From BP-191 sp035940575 (GTDB lineage: Bacteria > Actinomycetota > Actinomycetes > BP-191): a DNA stretch of 64,000 nt. A program made the position numbers and the translations under genes. Location of the stretch: NCBI GenBank assembly GCA_035940575.1, contig DASZER010000063.1:1-64000 (forward strand), given 5' to 3'. Positions 1 through 8,781 of this stretch are shown here, piece by piece; the first letter of the stretch is position 1, and the number at the start of each line of letters is the position of its first letter. The notes beneath the pieces were generated by a model that saw only the letters and a program-made list of their open reading frames with translations, was not told where the DNA came from and did no database searches.

Positions 1-938
1 TCGACCAGGCGGTCGGCGGCGGCGTACGGGTCGGTCTTGCCGCGCACGACCTCCTCGGCCAGCGCCTCCAGCGCGGTCCCCGCGTGCAGGTCGCCGAGGC
101 GCTCGCGCAGCGCGGTCACGGCGATCGCCTCGATCTCGCCCGACGCGCGGGCGAGACGGCGACGTTCCAGCTCGCCGGACTCGCGCAGCCACGCCCAGTG
201 CTCGTCGAGGCGTTCGACCAGATCGTCGATGCCGTCGCCGCGCGCGGCGACGGTCTTGACGATCGGCGGCTTCCAGCCGCCGTGCGGGCCGTCGCCCTGG
301 CTGATCATGTTGCGCAGGTCGCGGACGGTGTTGTCCGCGCCTTCGCGGTCGGCCTTGTTGACGACGTAGACGTCGGCGACCTCGAGGATGCCGGCCTTCG
401 CGGCCTGGATCGCGTCGCCCATGCCGGGCGCGAGCAGCACGATCGTCGTGTCCGCGAGCGACGCGACCTCGACCTCGGCCTGCCCGACGCCGACGGTCTC
501 CACGAGGATCACCTCGCAGCCCGCCGCGTCGAGCACGCGCAGCGCCTGCGGCGTCGACCACGACAGCCCGCCGAGGTGCCCGCGCGAGGCCATCGAGCGG
601 ATGAACACGCCGCTGTCCGTCGCGTGGTCCTGCATCCGCACCCGGTCGCCGAGCAGCGCTCCCCCGCTGAACGGCGACGACGGGTCGACCGCGAGCACGC
701 CGACGCGTACGCCGCGACGGCGGAACGCCGTGACGAGCGCCGAGGTCGAGGTGGACTTGCCGACGCCGGGCGAGCCGGTGAGGCCGACGATCCGCGCCCG
801 CCCGGTCTTGGGGGCGAGCGCGGCCATCACCGACCGCAGCTCCGGCGCGGCGTCCTCGACCAGCGAGATGAGCCGGGCGACGGCGCGCGGCGACCCTTCC
901 TCCGCCGCCGAGACCAGCGCCGCGACGTCGTTGTTCAC
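1..938 (-). CDS. meaB: MeaB/ArgK-type GTPase chaperone of methylmalonyl-CoA mutase (3' end outside window)
   Basis: G3E-family P-loop GTPase that loads and protects adenosylcobalamin-dependent acyl-CoA mutases. The 312 visible residues show the P-loop GSPGVGKS at residues 55-62, the AVDPSSP motif near 83-89, VETVGVGQAE in switch II and the NKAD guanine-specificity motif, in the order known for MeaB. Only the C-terminal end is missing, past base 1. The start is GTG at 938, chosen because conserved coding begins at VNNDVAALV. The gene follows the thiolase gene on the same strand after about 50 bp, so co-transcription is likely. The ethylmalonyl-CoA mutase at 21123 is a plausible client; a methylmalonyl-CoA mutase may lie outside the window. 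Family assignment is firm; which mutase it serves is inferred. Confidence 0.95.
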   Translation of the reverse strand, partial: MNNDVAALVSAAEEGSPRAVARLISLVEDAAPELRSVMAALAPKTGRARIVGLTGSPGVGKSTSTSALVTAFRRRGVRVGVLAVDPSSPFSGGALLGDRVRMQDHATDSGVFIRSMASRGHLGGLSWSTPQALRVLDAAGCEVILVETVGVGQAEVEVASLADTTIVLLAPGMGDAIQAAKAGILEVADVYVVNKADREGADNTVRDLRNMISQGDGPHGGWKPPIVKTVAARGDGIDDLVERLDEHWAWLRESGELERRRLARASGEIEAIAVTALRERLGDLHAGTALEALAEEVVRGKTDPYAAADRLV

Positions 939-987
939 GCGGGGTCCCCAAGGCGGCGCGAGCGCAGCGAGCGCCGTCGTGGGGTGC

Positions 988-2169
988 TCACACCGAGCGG
1001 AGGATCAGGGCGTCGCCCTGGCCGCCACCGCCGCACAGCGCGGCCGCGCCGATGCCGCCGCCGCGCCTGCGCAGCTCGAGCGCGAGGTGCAGCGTGATGC
1101 GCGCGCCCGACATGCCGATCGGGTGGCCGAGCGAGATCGCGCCGCCGTCGACGTTGACGATGCTCGGGTCGATGCCGAGCTCGCGGGTCGACCAGATGCC
1201 GACCGACGCGAACGCCTCGTTGATCTCGACCAGCGAGAGGTCCGACGCGGACAGGCCCTCGCGCGCGAGCGCCTTCTTGATGGCGTTCGACGGCTGCGCC
1301 TGCAACGACGCGTCGGGGCCCGCCACCACGCCGTGCGCGCCGATCTCGGCGATCGGCGTGGCGCCGTGGCGCTCGGCCGCGGCCTTCGACATGACGACGA
1401 CCGCGCAGGCGCCGTCGCTGATCTGCGACGCCGACCCCGCCGTGATCGTGCCGTCGGCGGCGAACGCCGGGCGCAGCGCGCCGAGCGACTCGACCGTCGT
1501 GCCCGGGCGCACGCCCTCGTCCTCGGTGAACAGCAACGGCTCGCCCTTGCGCTGCGGGATCGGCACGGAGACGAGCTCCTCGTCGAAGCGCCCCTCCTTC
1601 ATCGCCGCGGCGGCGAGCTCGTGCGACCGCGCCGCGAACTCGTCCTGCTCCGCGCGCGAGATGCCGAGCTTGGCGTTATAGCGCTCGGTCGACTCGCCCA
1701 TCGCGACCTGGTCGAAGGCGCAGAACAGGCCGTCGTACGCCATCGAGTCGACGAGGGTCGTGTTGCCGTACTTGAAGCCGGCGCGCGAGCCCGGGAGCAG
1801 GTGCGGCGCCTGCGTCATCGACTCCATGCCGCCCGCGACGACGACCTCGAACTCGCCCGCCGCGATGAGCTGGTCGGCCAGCGCGATCGAGTCGATGCCG
1901 GAGAGGCAGACCTTGTTGACGTTGACCGACGGGACGGTCATCGGGATGCCGCCCTTGACCGCCGCCTGGCGCGCGGGGATCTGCCCCGCGCCGGCCTGGA
2001 GGACCTGGCCGAGGATCACGTAGTCGACGTCGTCGCCGGTGATGCCGGCGCGTTCCAGCGCGGCCTTGATGGCGATGCCGCCGAGGTCGGCGGCGGAGAA
2101 GCCGGCGAGGCTCCCCTGCAGCTTGCCGATCGGCGTACGAGCGCCGCTGACGATGACCGAGCCGGCCAT
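988..2169 (-). CDS. acetyl-CoA C-acetyltransferase (thiolase)
   Basis: Thiolase II, condensing two acetyl-CoA to acetoacetyl-CoA or running the reverse thiolysis. The 393-residue length is typical. The acyl-accepting cysteine lies in NKVCLSG (Cys88), and the C-terminal catalytic signatures GHPIGMSGARI and ALCGGGGQGDA are intact. ATG at 2169 is preceded by GGGAGG at the right distance. It lies immediately upstream of meaB on the same strand. With crotonyl-CoA carboxylase/reductase and the 3-hydroxyacyl-CoA dehydrogenases elsewhere in the window it can feed the acetoacetyl-CoA to crotonyl-CoA branch. Sequence alone does not separate the biosynthetic from the degradative direction. Confidence 0.95.
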   Translation of the reverse strand: MAGSVIVSGARTPIGKLQGSLAGFSAADLGGIAIKAALERAGITGDDVDYVILGQVLQAGAGQIPARQAAVKGGIPMTVPSVNVNKVCLSGIDSIALADQLIAAGEFEVVVAGGMESMTQAPHLLPGSRAGFKYGNTTLVDSMAYDGLFCAFDQVAMGESTERYNAKLGISRAEQDEFAARSHELAAAAMKEGRFDEELVSVPIPQRKGEPLLFTEDEGVRPGTTVESLGALRPAFAADGTITAGSASQISDGACAVVVMSKAAAERHGATPIAEIGAHGVVAGPDASLQAQPSNAIKKALAREGLSASDLSLVEINEAFASVGIWSTRELGIDPSIVNVDGGAISLGHPIGMSGARITLHLALELRRRGGGIGAAALCGGGGQGDALILRSV

Positions 2170-2217
2170 GGTGGGGCCTCCCTGAATGCACACGGTGTCT
2201 CCTGCCAGGATACGGGC

Positions 2218-3666
2218 GTGCGACCGCAGACGCGCTACGCGACCAACGGGGGCGTGAGCATCGCCTACCAGGTCGTGGGCGAGGGCCCGGTCGACCTGCT
2301 CTGGGTGCCCGGGTGGCTGTCCCACCTCGACCTGCTCTGGCTCGACCCGGCGTACGCGCGCTTCGTCGGGCGCCTCGCCCGCTGCGCCCGCGTGATCCTG
2401 TTCGACAAGCGCGGGACGGGCCTGTCCGACCCCGTCGCGCCGGAGGTGTCGTTTGACGACAGGGTCGAGGACATCGGCGCCGTGCTCGACGCGGCCGGGT
2501 CGCGGAACCCGTTCGTCATGGGCTACTCGGAGGGGGCGACGCTCGCGGCGATGTTCGCGCTGCGCCACCCCGACCGCGTGCGCGCGCTGATGCTCGTCAG
2601 CGGCTTCGCCTGCGGCAGGCAGACGCCCGAGCGCCCGTGGGGACTGCCCGAGGCGCTGTACGAACGCCTCATCGACATCGTCGAGAACCACTGGGGCGAG
2701 GGGATGCTCGCGGACTTCTTCGCGCCCTCGATCGCCGGGGACCCGTTCACCCGCCAGTTCGTCGGCATCCTCGAACGCTCCGCCGGCAGCCCGGCGATGG
2801 TCCGCGCGATCGGCGACTTCATCAGCGCGATCGACGTGACGGCGCTGCTGCCGTCGGTACGCGTGCCGACGACGGTCGTGCAGCGCAGCGACGAGGCCGT
2901 GCCCCGCGCGGCCGGCGAGCACCTCGCCGCCACCATCCCCGGCGCGCGGCTGGTGATCCTGCCCGGCCGCGACCACCTGCCGTGGGTGGGCGACCAGGGA
3001 CCGTTGCTCGACGAGATCGAGATGTTCGTCAACGGCACGCGCGGCGCCGCCACCGCCGAGCGGCGGGTGCTGACGCTGCTGCTCACCGACGTCGTCGGCT
3101 CGACGCCCGAGGCGGCGCGCGACGACGTCGCGTGGACGGGGTCGGTGGACCGGCTCGACGCGATGACCGAGGAGAGCGTCGCCCGCTACGGCGGGCTCGT
3201 CGTGAAGACCCTCGGCGACGGCAGCCTCGCGGTGTTCGACGGCCCGACCGCCGCCGTCCGTTGCGGCGCCGAGCTGGCGGCGTCGGCGGCGGGCTCCGGC
3301 GTGCCGTTGCGGGTCGGCGTGCACACCGGCGAGGTCGACGTGCGCGAGGACGACGTGGCCGGCGTCGCGGTCGCGGTCGCCGCCCGCGTGTGCGCGGAGG
3401 CGCGGGTGGGGCACGTGCTCGTCAGCTCGACGGTGCGCGACCTCGTGCTCGGCTCGGACCTGGCGTTCGAGGACGAGGGGTGGCACGAGCTGAAGGGGCT
3501 GCCCGACGAGTGGCGGCTTTGGTCGGTGACGAGCGACCCGAGCCTGCGGGACACGGCCCCCGCCGTGCCGAGCCTGCGACCCGTGGACCGTGCGATGGTG
3601 ACGGCGGCGAAGCGGACGCCACGGTTGGCGCGAACGATGGTGCGGGTAGCCACCCGCCGACGTTGA
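2218..3666 (+). CDS. alpha/beta hydrolase fused to a class III adenylate/guanylate cyclase domain
   Basis: A 482-residue two-domain protein. Residues about 1-270 are an alpha/beta hydrolase with nucleophile motif GYSEG (Ser104) and a late DHLPWVGD histidine. Residues about 280-450 are a class III nucleotidyl cyclase catalytic domain with the metal aspartates in LLTDVVGS (Asp291) and LGDGSLAVF (Asp334), and Lys330 in VVKTLGDG. The position that normally holds the catalytic Asn (VN.AAR) reads VAVAAR, with Ala386. The architecture resembles mycobacterial hydrolase-cyclase fusions such as Rv1900c. Start is GTG at 2218, only 48 bp from the divergent thiolase start. The longer upstream open frame from 388 is antisense to the thiolase and was rejected. 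Confidence 0.88.
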   Translation: MRPQTRYATNGGVSIAYQVVGEGPVDLLWVPGWLSHLDLLWLDPAYARFVGRLARCARVILFDKRGTGLSDPVAPEVSFDDRVEDIGAVLDAAGSRNPFVMGYSEGATLAAMFALRHPDRVRALMLVSGFACGRQTPERPWGLPEALYERLIDIVENHWGEGMLADFFAPSIAGDPFTRQFVGILERSAGSPAMVRAIGDFISAIDVTALLPSVRVPTTVVQRSDEAVPRAAGEHLAATIPGARLVILPGRDHLPWVGDQGPLLDEIEMFVNGTRGAATAERRVLTLLLTDVVGSTPEAARDDVAWTGSVDRLDAMTEESVARYGGLVVKTLGDGSLAVFDGPTAAVRCGAELAASAAGSGVPLRVGVHTGEVDVREDDVAGVAVAVAARVCAEARVGHVLVSSTVRDLVLGSDLAFEDEGWHELKGLPDEWRLWSVTSDPSLRDTAPAVPSLRPVDRAMVTAAKRTPRLARTMVRVATRRR

Positions 3667-3674
3667 GGAGGCCC

Positions 3675-4085
3675 ATGCTCACCCGCATCGACCACGTCGG
3701 GATCGCGTGTCACGACCTGGACGAGAAGATCACGCTCTACGAGACGACGTTCGGGCTCACGGTCGCCCACCGCGAGACGAACGAGGAGCAGGGCGTCCAC
3801 GAGGCGATGCTGCTCGTCGCCCCCGGCTCGTACGTGCAGCTCCTCCAGCCGACGAGGCCGGACTCGCCGGTCGGGAAGTTCCTGGCCCGCAACGGCGAGG
3901 GCGTCCACCACATCGGCTACGGCGTCGACGACGTCGAGCAGGCGCTCGCGTCGCTCGACCTCAAGGGCGTGCCGCTCGTGGACTCGCGGCCGAGGCACGG
4001 GTCGATGGGCGCGTCGATCGCGTTCCTCCACCCGAAGGGCGTCGGCGGCGTCCTCACCGAGCTGGTGCAAGCGGTCGAGCGTTGA
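3675..4085 (+). CDS. mce: methylmalonyl-CoA epimerase
   Basis: Interconverts the (2R) and (2S) forms of methylmalonyl-CoA (and probably ethylmalonyl-CoA) so that the stereospecific mutase can act. The 136-residue vicinal-oxygen-chelate fold carries the expected metal ligands: His7 in IDHVGI, His79 in GVHHIGYGV and Glu129 in GVLTEL. ATG at 3675 follows a GAGGAG Shine-Dalgarno. It starts 8 bp after the hydrolase-cyclase gene and its stop overlaps the next gene's TTG, so the three are likely one transcript. Close to thiolase and meaB, it fits the C3/C5 acyl-CoA theme of this end of the window. Confidence 0.95.
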   Translation: MLTRIDHVGIACHDLDEKITLYETTFGLTVAHRETNEEQGVHEAMLLVAPGSYVQLLQPTRPDSPVGKFLARNGEGVHHIGYGVDDVEQALASLDLKGVPLVDSRPRHGSMGASIAFLHPKGVGGVLTELVQAVER

Positions 4086-4822
4086 CCGAGGGCGGCCTCG
4101 CGGAAGCGGCCGCGCGCGAGGGCGCGCGCGTCGCCCGGCGCGGCCGTGTCCGCGAGGTCGTGTTCGGGGCGCAGGACGGGCTGCTCTCGACGCTCGCGCT
4201 CGTCACCGGCGTGCGCGGCGCCGACGCGACGCGGTTCGCGATCCTCGTCGCGGGCTTCTCCGGCGCGGTCGCGGGAACGATCTCGATGGCGCTGGGGGCG
4301 TACATCGCGGCCAAGAGCCAGCGCGAGGTGTTCGACGCCGAGCTGGACAAGGAGCGCGAGGAGCTCGAACGCCGCCCGCACGTCGAGGTCCTCGAGCTGG
4401 CCGACATCTTCCAGGCCGAGGGGCTCGACTACGACAACGCCCTCAAGGCCGCGCACGCCATCGCGACGAACCCCGACGTGATGCTCAAGACGATGGCGGA
4501 GAAGGAGCTCGGAATCCCGTACGAACCGCCCGGATCGCCCTACGAGGACGCCATGACGATGGGCGTGGCGTTCGCGATCGGTGCATCGGTGCCGATCCTG
4601 CCGTACCTTCTCCTCACGACGACGGCCGGCTTGTGGGTGTCGGTCGTCCTGACCCTCGGGACGCTCTTCGTGATGGGTGTCGCAAAAGCCCGGCTCGCGG
4701 GGACCGGGCAGGCGCGCAGTGGCGCGGAGACCGCAGGTCTCGCGGGCCTCGCCGCCGCGCTCGCGTACCTGGTCGGTACGGTCCTGCCCCATGCCCTCGG
4801 CATCTCGCCTCCTGCGGGCTGA
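4082..4822 (+). CDS. VIT1/CCC1-family metal transporter
   Basis: Membrane protein of the vacuolar iron transporter family, which moves Fe2+ or Mn2+ and confers metal tolerance. The 246 residues contain the family N-terminal segment REVVFGAQDGLLSTLALVTG, the small-residue helix with GTISMALGAYIAAKSQ, a charged cytoplasmic E-rich helical insert (about residues 80-150) that binds metal in relatives, and three hydrophobic helices at the C-terminal end. Start is a TTG at 4082 overlapping the epimerase stop; a downstream GTG is possible. Metal and direction cannot be read from sequence. Confidence 0.85.
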   Translation: MTEGGLAEAAAREGARVARRGRVREVVFGAQDGLLSTLALVTGVRGADATRFAILVAGFSGAVAGTISMALGAYIAAKSQREVFDAELDKEREELERRPHVEVLELADIFQAEGLDYDNALKAAHAIATNPDVMLKTMAEKELGIPYEPPGSPYEDAMTMGVAFAIGASVPILPYLLLTTTAGLWVSVVLTLGTLFVMGVAKARLAGTGQARSGAETAGLAGLAAALAYLVGTVLPHALGISPPAG

Positions 4823-4826
4823 CCCG

Positions 4827-6845
4827 GTGAACCCCGCCCCCGACCACGACATGCTGATCCTCGGCGCCGAGCCCGACTCGGTGCCGTACGCCCGCCGCTA
4901 CGTCGCCGCCAGCATCCGCGGCACCGCGGCGGAGCCGCTGCTCGCCGACGCCGAGCTCGTCGTCTCCGAGCTCGTCACCAACGCGCTGCTCCACGGCGGG
5001 GCGCCCGCGACCCTGCGCGTGCTCATCGACGGCGACGTCGTACGCATCGAGGTCGGCGACGGCAGCAGGCGCGCGCCGCTGCGCGCCCTCGCCCGCGCCG
5101 ACGCGATGACCGGCCGCGGGCTGTCGCTCGTCGCCGCGCTCGCGCGCGAGTGGGGCGTCGAGCCGAGGGTCAACGGCAAGGTCGTCTGGTGCGAGATGTC
5201 GGTGTCCTCGGCCGCCACGGAGGAGGTCGAGGAGGTCGACGTCGACGCGCTGCTCGCGGCGTGGGACGACGACGAGCCCGAGGGCGACCGCCGCTACACC
5301 GTCGTCCTCGGCGACGTTCCCACCGACCTGCTGCTCGGCGCGAAGGCGCACGTCGACAACCTCGTCCGCGAGTTCACCCTCGCCGCCGCCGGCGCCGCCT
5401 CCGGCCGCGGGGCGGCGATCCCCGTGCACCTGGCGACGCTGATCGACGACGTCGTCAACGGGTTCGCGGAGGCGCGCCAGTCCATCAAGCGGCAGGCCAT
5501 CGACGCGGCGACGCGGGGCGACCGCAGGACGTCGCTGTCGCTGTCGTTGCCGCTGTCGGCGGCCGACGCGGGCGAGCGGTACCTCGCCGCGCTGGACGAG
5601 GCGGACACGTACGCGCGCGCGGCCCGGCTGCTCACGCTGGAGACGCCGCCGCAGCACCAGGTGTTCCGCCGCTGGTACGTCGAGAGCCTCGTCGGCCAGC
5701 TCCGCGCGATGGCGGTCGGCGACGAGCCCGACCCGCCGGTGACGTTCGAACGCCGCCTGCTCGACGAGCTGCGCGTCGTCGCCGCCGCGCGGCGTGCGTC
5801 GGACCAGGCGGCGCGCCTGCAGGCGGTCACCGCCGCGCTCGCCGCCGCCACCGACGCGACCGCGGTCGGCCAGGTCGTGCTGTCGGAGGCCGTCGCCGCG
5901 CTCGGCGCGTCGGGCGGCGGCCTGCTCGTCCTCGCCGGCGGCCACGTCGACGTCACGGCGAGCGTCGGCTACGACGCCACGACCGTGGAACGGCTGCGCA
6001 ACGAGACCCCGGACGAGCCGCTGCCCGCCGTCGTTGCGCTGCGGACCGGCGAGCCGGTCTGGATCGAGTCGCGGCAGGAGCGCGACACCCACTTCCCCGA
6101 CCTCGTCGCGATCGAGCCGTCGACCGTCGCGCTGTGCGCGGTGCCGCTGGTGGTCGAGGGGCGCACGCTCGGCGCGCTGCGGTTCTCGTTCGACCAGCCG
6201 CGGCTGTTCGACTTCGACGAGCGCCGCTTCGTGCTGACGCTGGCCGGCCAGACCGCCCAGGCGCTCGGCCGGGCGAACGCGATGGCCGACCTCGCCGCGG
6301 CCAACGACAAGCTCGCGTTCCTCGCCGAGGCCTCCGCCGAGCTGTCGCGGTCGCTCGACTACCGCACGACGCTCACCAACGTCGCCAGGCTCGCCGTCCC
6401 GCGCCTCGCCGACTGGTGCACCGTCCACCTCGCCGACGAGGAGGGCATCCGCGTCATCACCGTCGCGCACGTCGACCCGGAGAAGGTCGCGCTCGCGGAG
6501 GCGTTCGCGAGCCGGTACCCGGTCGACCCCGACGCCCCGACCGGCGTCGCGGCGGTCATCCGCACGGGCAACGCCGAGATCGTGCCGGAGATCGAGCCGG
6601 CCATGTTCGAGCGGATCGCCCGCGACGAGGAGCACCTCGCCGCGATCGTCGCCCTCGGCCTGCGCTCCGCGCTGATCGTGCCGCTCGCCACGCGCGACCG
6701 GGTGCTGGGGACGCTGTCGATGTTCCACGCCGAGTCCGGCAGGTCGTACGGCGCCACCGACCTCGCGCTCGCCGAGGACCTCGCCAAGCGCGGCGCCATG
6801 GCGATCGAGCACGCGACGCTCTTCCGCGACCTCGCGCAGGAGTAG
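4827..6845 (+). CDS. anti-sigma-type ATPase domain plus two GAF domains, regulatory protein
   Basis: About 672 residues. The N-terminal 125 residues are a GHKL/RsbW-like kinase domain (SELVTNALLHGG N-box, GDGSRR and GRGLSLVAALA boxes). A helical middle follows (about 150-300), then two GAF domains (about 350-490 and 500-670). In actinobacterial relatives the second GAF usually leads into a SpoIIE/PP2C phosphatase or a kinase, but here the frame stops directly after FRDLAQE, so no output domain is visible. It probably acts in partner-switch signalling with STAS proteins such as the one at 20231. Start is uncertain: GTG 4827 (used), ATG 4791 overlapping the VIT gene, or ATG 4851. Confidence 0.75.
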   Translation: MNPAPDHDMLILGAEPDSVPYARRYVAASIRGTAAEPLLADAELVVSELVTNALLHGGAPATLRVLIDGDVVRIEVGDGSRRAPLRALARADAMTGRGLSLVAALAREWGVEPRVNGKVVWCEMSVSSAATEEVEEVDVDALLAAWDDDEPEGDRRYTVVLGDVPTDLLLGAKAHVDNLVREFTLAAAGAASGRGAAIPVHLATLIDDVVNGFAEARQSIKRQAIDAATRGDRRTSLSLSLPLSAADAGERYLAALDEADTYARAARLLTLETPPQHQVFRRWYVESLVGQLRAMAVGDEPDPPVTFERRLLDELRVVAAARRASDQAARLQAVTAALAAATDATAVGQVVLSEAVAALGASGGGLLVLAGGHVDVTASVGYDATTVERLRNETPDEPLPAVVALRTGEPVWIESRQERDTHFPDLVAIEPSTVALCAVPLVVEGRTLGALRFSFDQPRLFDFDERRFVLTLAGQTAQALGRANAMADLAAANDKLAFLAEASAELSRSLDYRTTLTNVARLAVPRLADWCTVHLADEEGIRVITVAHVDPEKVALAEAFASRYPVDPDAPTGVAAVIRTGNAEIVPEIEPAMFERIARDEEHLAAIVALGLRSALIVPLATRDRVLGTLSMFHAESGRSYGATDLALAEDLAKRGAMAIEHATLFRDLAQE

Positions 6846-6914
6846 CCAGGCGGAACGAGAAGACAACGGCCCGGGGGCGGATCGGCGTCCCCTCGATCGG
6901 TTCACGGGGGAACG

Positions 6915-8291
6915 ATGAATCGCATCAGACGGACGACTCTCGCGCTGGCGCTCGCCGTAGGCGCGGTCGCAGCGGCGACGGCACCCGCCACGGCACGCGC
7001 AGACAAGGCCTCCGACGCGCGCGAACGGGTGGGCCTGCCCTCGATCTCGGAGCAGCAGCGATATCGGGACGAGCTCGGTCTCCCCTCGTCAGCGGCGACC
7101 GTCCGCGACCTGAACGAGCGGTGGGCGCAGGGCAACGTCCCGGGCGCGACGACCGAGGGCGCGGTGCTCACTCCGGACGAGGAGCGAGAGCTCGACACCC
7201 GCGAGGGTGCCGGCCACGAGATCGCTACCGCGGCGCGGGCGCTCTTCGCGGACGACCCGGCAGGAACCTTCGCCGGCGTCTACATCGACAACGCGAACGG
7301 GAAGACCGTCGTCCTCGTCACTCGCGACGCCGATGCCGTGGCGGCGAAGATCAGGGCCCGCGTGACGAACGGCTCGCGCCTCGCCATGCGTACGGTCACG
7401 TTCCCGATGGCCCGCTTGAGCAGCATCGCGGACACGGTGGCGGGGACCTCGGACGCCTTACGTGACCGAGGCGCGAACGTCACGGCGACCGACGTCGACG
7501 AGGTCGCGAACCGTACCGCTATCGGCCTCTCTCCCGACACCGCGACGGCGCGGGCCGTCGTGGCATCTGCGCTCGCGCCGGGGGACGTCGCGGCCGTCCG
7601 GTTCTACGACTCGGGGCCGGCGACGTTCGCCGGCGTCCAGACGTTGAACGCGCCCCCGGTGAAGGGCGGCCAGGTCATCCTGTCCGCGCGTCCGGACGGC
7701 TTCTACAACCAGTGCACCTCGGCGTTCGACGCGTACCGCCAGACGCGGACCGATGCCGGGATCTGGGTCTACGACCGGTACATGATCACCGCCGCCCACT
7801 GCAAGTTGGGCACCACGGCGGGGGCCGGGTGGTTCCAGACCGAGCTGTACTTCATCGGGGTCGCCGACCAGGACACGCTCGCGAGCCAGATCGACAGCAT
7901 GCGCGTGCCGCTGTCCAAGCCGGTGGACCGCAGCAACCTCGTCGCGATCACAAGCACCACCGACCGTTACATCTACTACCGGCAGTCGCAAAGCGCCGAC
8001 GTGCTGGGCGAGCGCGTCTGCATGTCCGGGGCGCGGACCGGCGGCGAAGTGTGCGGCACGCTGCTGTCGCGGTCGCACGCCGAGACGATCGAAGGGATCC
8101 CGTTGCGGTATCTCCGGATCGCGTCGTTCAACGCGCGAGAGGGCGACAGCGGCGGGTCGGTCCTGCAGGACAGCACCGCCAAGGGAATCGTGTCGTGCTC
8201 GACCTACTACAACAGCGCGTGGCGGATGTGCTACCAGCACGTGCACACGGCACTGGGCTACCTCGGCCTCACCAACGTCGAGGGCGCGTGA
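6915..8291 (+). CDS. secreted trypsin-like serine protease with long propeptide
   Basis: 458 residues with a Sec-type signal peptide (positive start, hydrophobic residues about 8-25, cleavage near ATARA). A propeptide-like region of over 200 residues precedes a chymotrypsin-fold domain with the histidine motif ITAAHC (His295) and the nucleophile motif GDSGGSV (Ser412). Cysteine pairs around both motifs fit an extracellular enzyme. The catalytic Asp is probably in the segment between them (SKPVDRSNL) but this is not certain. ATG 6915 is preceded by GGGGGAACG. Base composition is slightly less GC-rich than neighbouring genes. Substrate unknown. Confidence 0.85.
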   Translation: MNRIRRTTLALALAVGAVAAATAPATARADKASDARERVGLPSISEQQRYRDELGLPSSAATVRDLNERWAQGNVPGATTEGAVLTPDEERELDTREGAGHEIATAARALFADDPAGTFAGVYIDNANGKTVVLVTRDADAVAAKIRARVTNGSRLAMRTVTFPMARLSSIADTVAGTSDALRDRGANVTATDVDEVANRTAIGLSPDTATARAVVASALAPGDVAAVRFYDSGPATFAGVQTLNAPPVKGGQVILSARPDGFYNQCTSAFDAYRQTRTDAGIWVYDRYMITAAHCKLGTTAGAGWFQTELYFIGVADQDTLASQIDSMRVPLSKPVDRSNLVAITSTTDRYIYYRQSQSADVLGERVCMSGARTGGEVCGTLLSRSHAETIEGIPLRYLRIASFNAREGDSGGSVLQDSTAKGIVSCSTYYNSAWRMCYQHVHTALGYLGLTNVEGA

Positions 8292-8737
8292 CGGCGTTAC
8301 GTCGATGGTCGACCGCCGTCCCGGCAGCGGTGATGGCGCTGGCTCTCGCGTGCACGAACGAGCCAACGGCCGCACCGCCGGGCCCCACGCTGTCGCCGGA
8401 GCCGGAAGCACCACTGCGGGTGGTCTCGACCGAGCCCGCCGAGGGCGTCGCCGCCGTGACGTGGCGGGAGGCACGACGGGTCGGGCCCGAGACGTTGGAC
8501 GTGCTCTACGTGGGCGGCAAGCCGGAGTGCGACCTGCTCGTCAACGTCCGTATCGCCGAGTCGTCCGAGAACGTCACGCTGACGCTGTTCACCGGCCGCC
8601 GGGCGGGTGACCGAGCTGCGTGCGCGCCCGTGGGGCAGACGGTTCGGACGCGGGTGACGCTGCGCGCGCCACTGGGCGACCGCCCGGTCCTCGATGGCGC
8701 GGTGTCGCCTCCCGAACGTCGCGAGGTGCGCGGCTGA
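8288..8737 (+). CDS. small putative lipoprotein
   Basis: 149 residues. The N-terminus has an Arg-containing start, a hydrophobic stretch and the lipobox-like ALACT, so lipidation at the Cys near residue 22 is likely. A Pro/Thr-rich linker follows, then a domain of about 100 residues with two cysteines (KPECDLL and RAACAPV) and beta-strand-like alternation. The GTG start overlaps the protease stop codon, indicating translational coupling, so a role linked to the protease (for example as an inhibitor or chaperone) is possible but unproven. No family recognised. Confidence 0.7.
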   Translation: MTALRRWSTAVPAAVMALALACTNEPTAAPPGPTLSPEPEAPLRVVSTEPAEGVAAVTWREARRVGPETLDVLYVGGKPECDLLVNVRIAESSENVTLTLFTGRRAGDRAACAPVGQTVRTRVTLRAPLGDRPVLDGAVSPPERREVRG

Positions 8738-8747
8738 CGCCGCGGTT

Positions 8748-8775
8748 TTGGCGACTTGCTACCCACCGGTAACAT
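8748..8775 (+). promoter_or_regulatory. putative promoter of ccrA, leaderless arrangement
   Basis: A TTGGCG box (8748-8753), 16-bp spacer and TAACAT box (8770-8775) end 6 nt before the ccrA ATG at 8782. Transcription would begin at or within 1-2 nt of the start codon, and no Shine-Dalgarno is visible. Inferred from sequence only. Confidence 0.45.
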
Positions 8776-8781
8776 CGCGCC

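Noticed and set aside
940..987. GGCGC-GAGCGCAGCGA-GCGCC palindrome between the thiolase and meaB
   Set aside because: Only 5-6 bp arms and of a GC-motif type frequent by chance in such genomes; not enough for a terminator or repeat call.
84..1097. Long plus-strand open frame opposite meaB and the thiolase 3' end
   Set aside because: Arg/Ala-rich antisense reading of conserved minus-strand genes, no recognisable motif; typical high-GC shadow frame.
388..2217. 600-codon N-terminal extension of the hydrolase-cyclase frame
   Set aside because: Antisense to the thiolase and meaB; the conserved hydrolase begins at GTG 2218.
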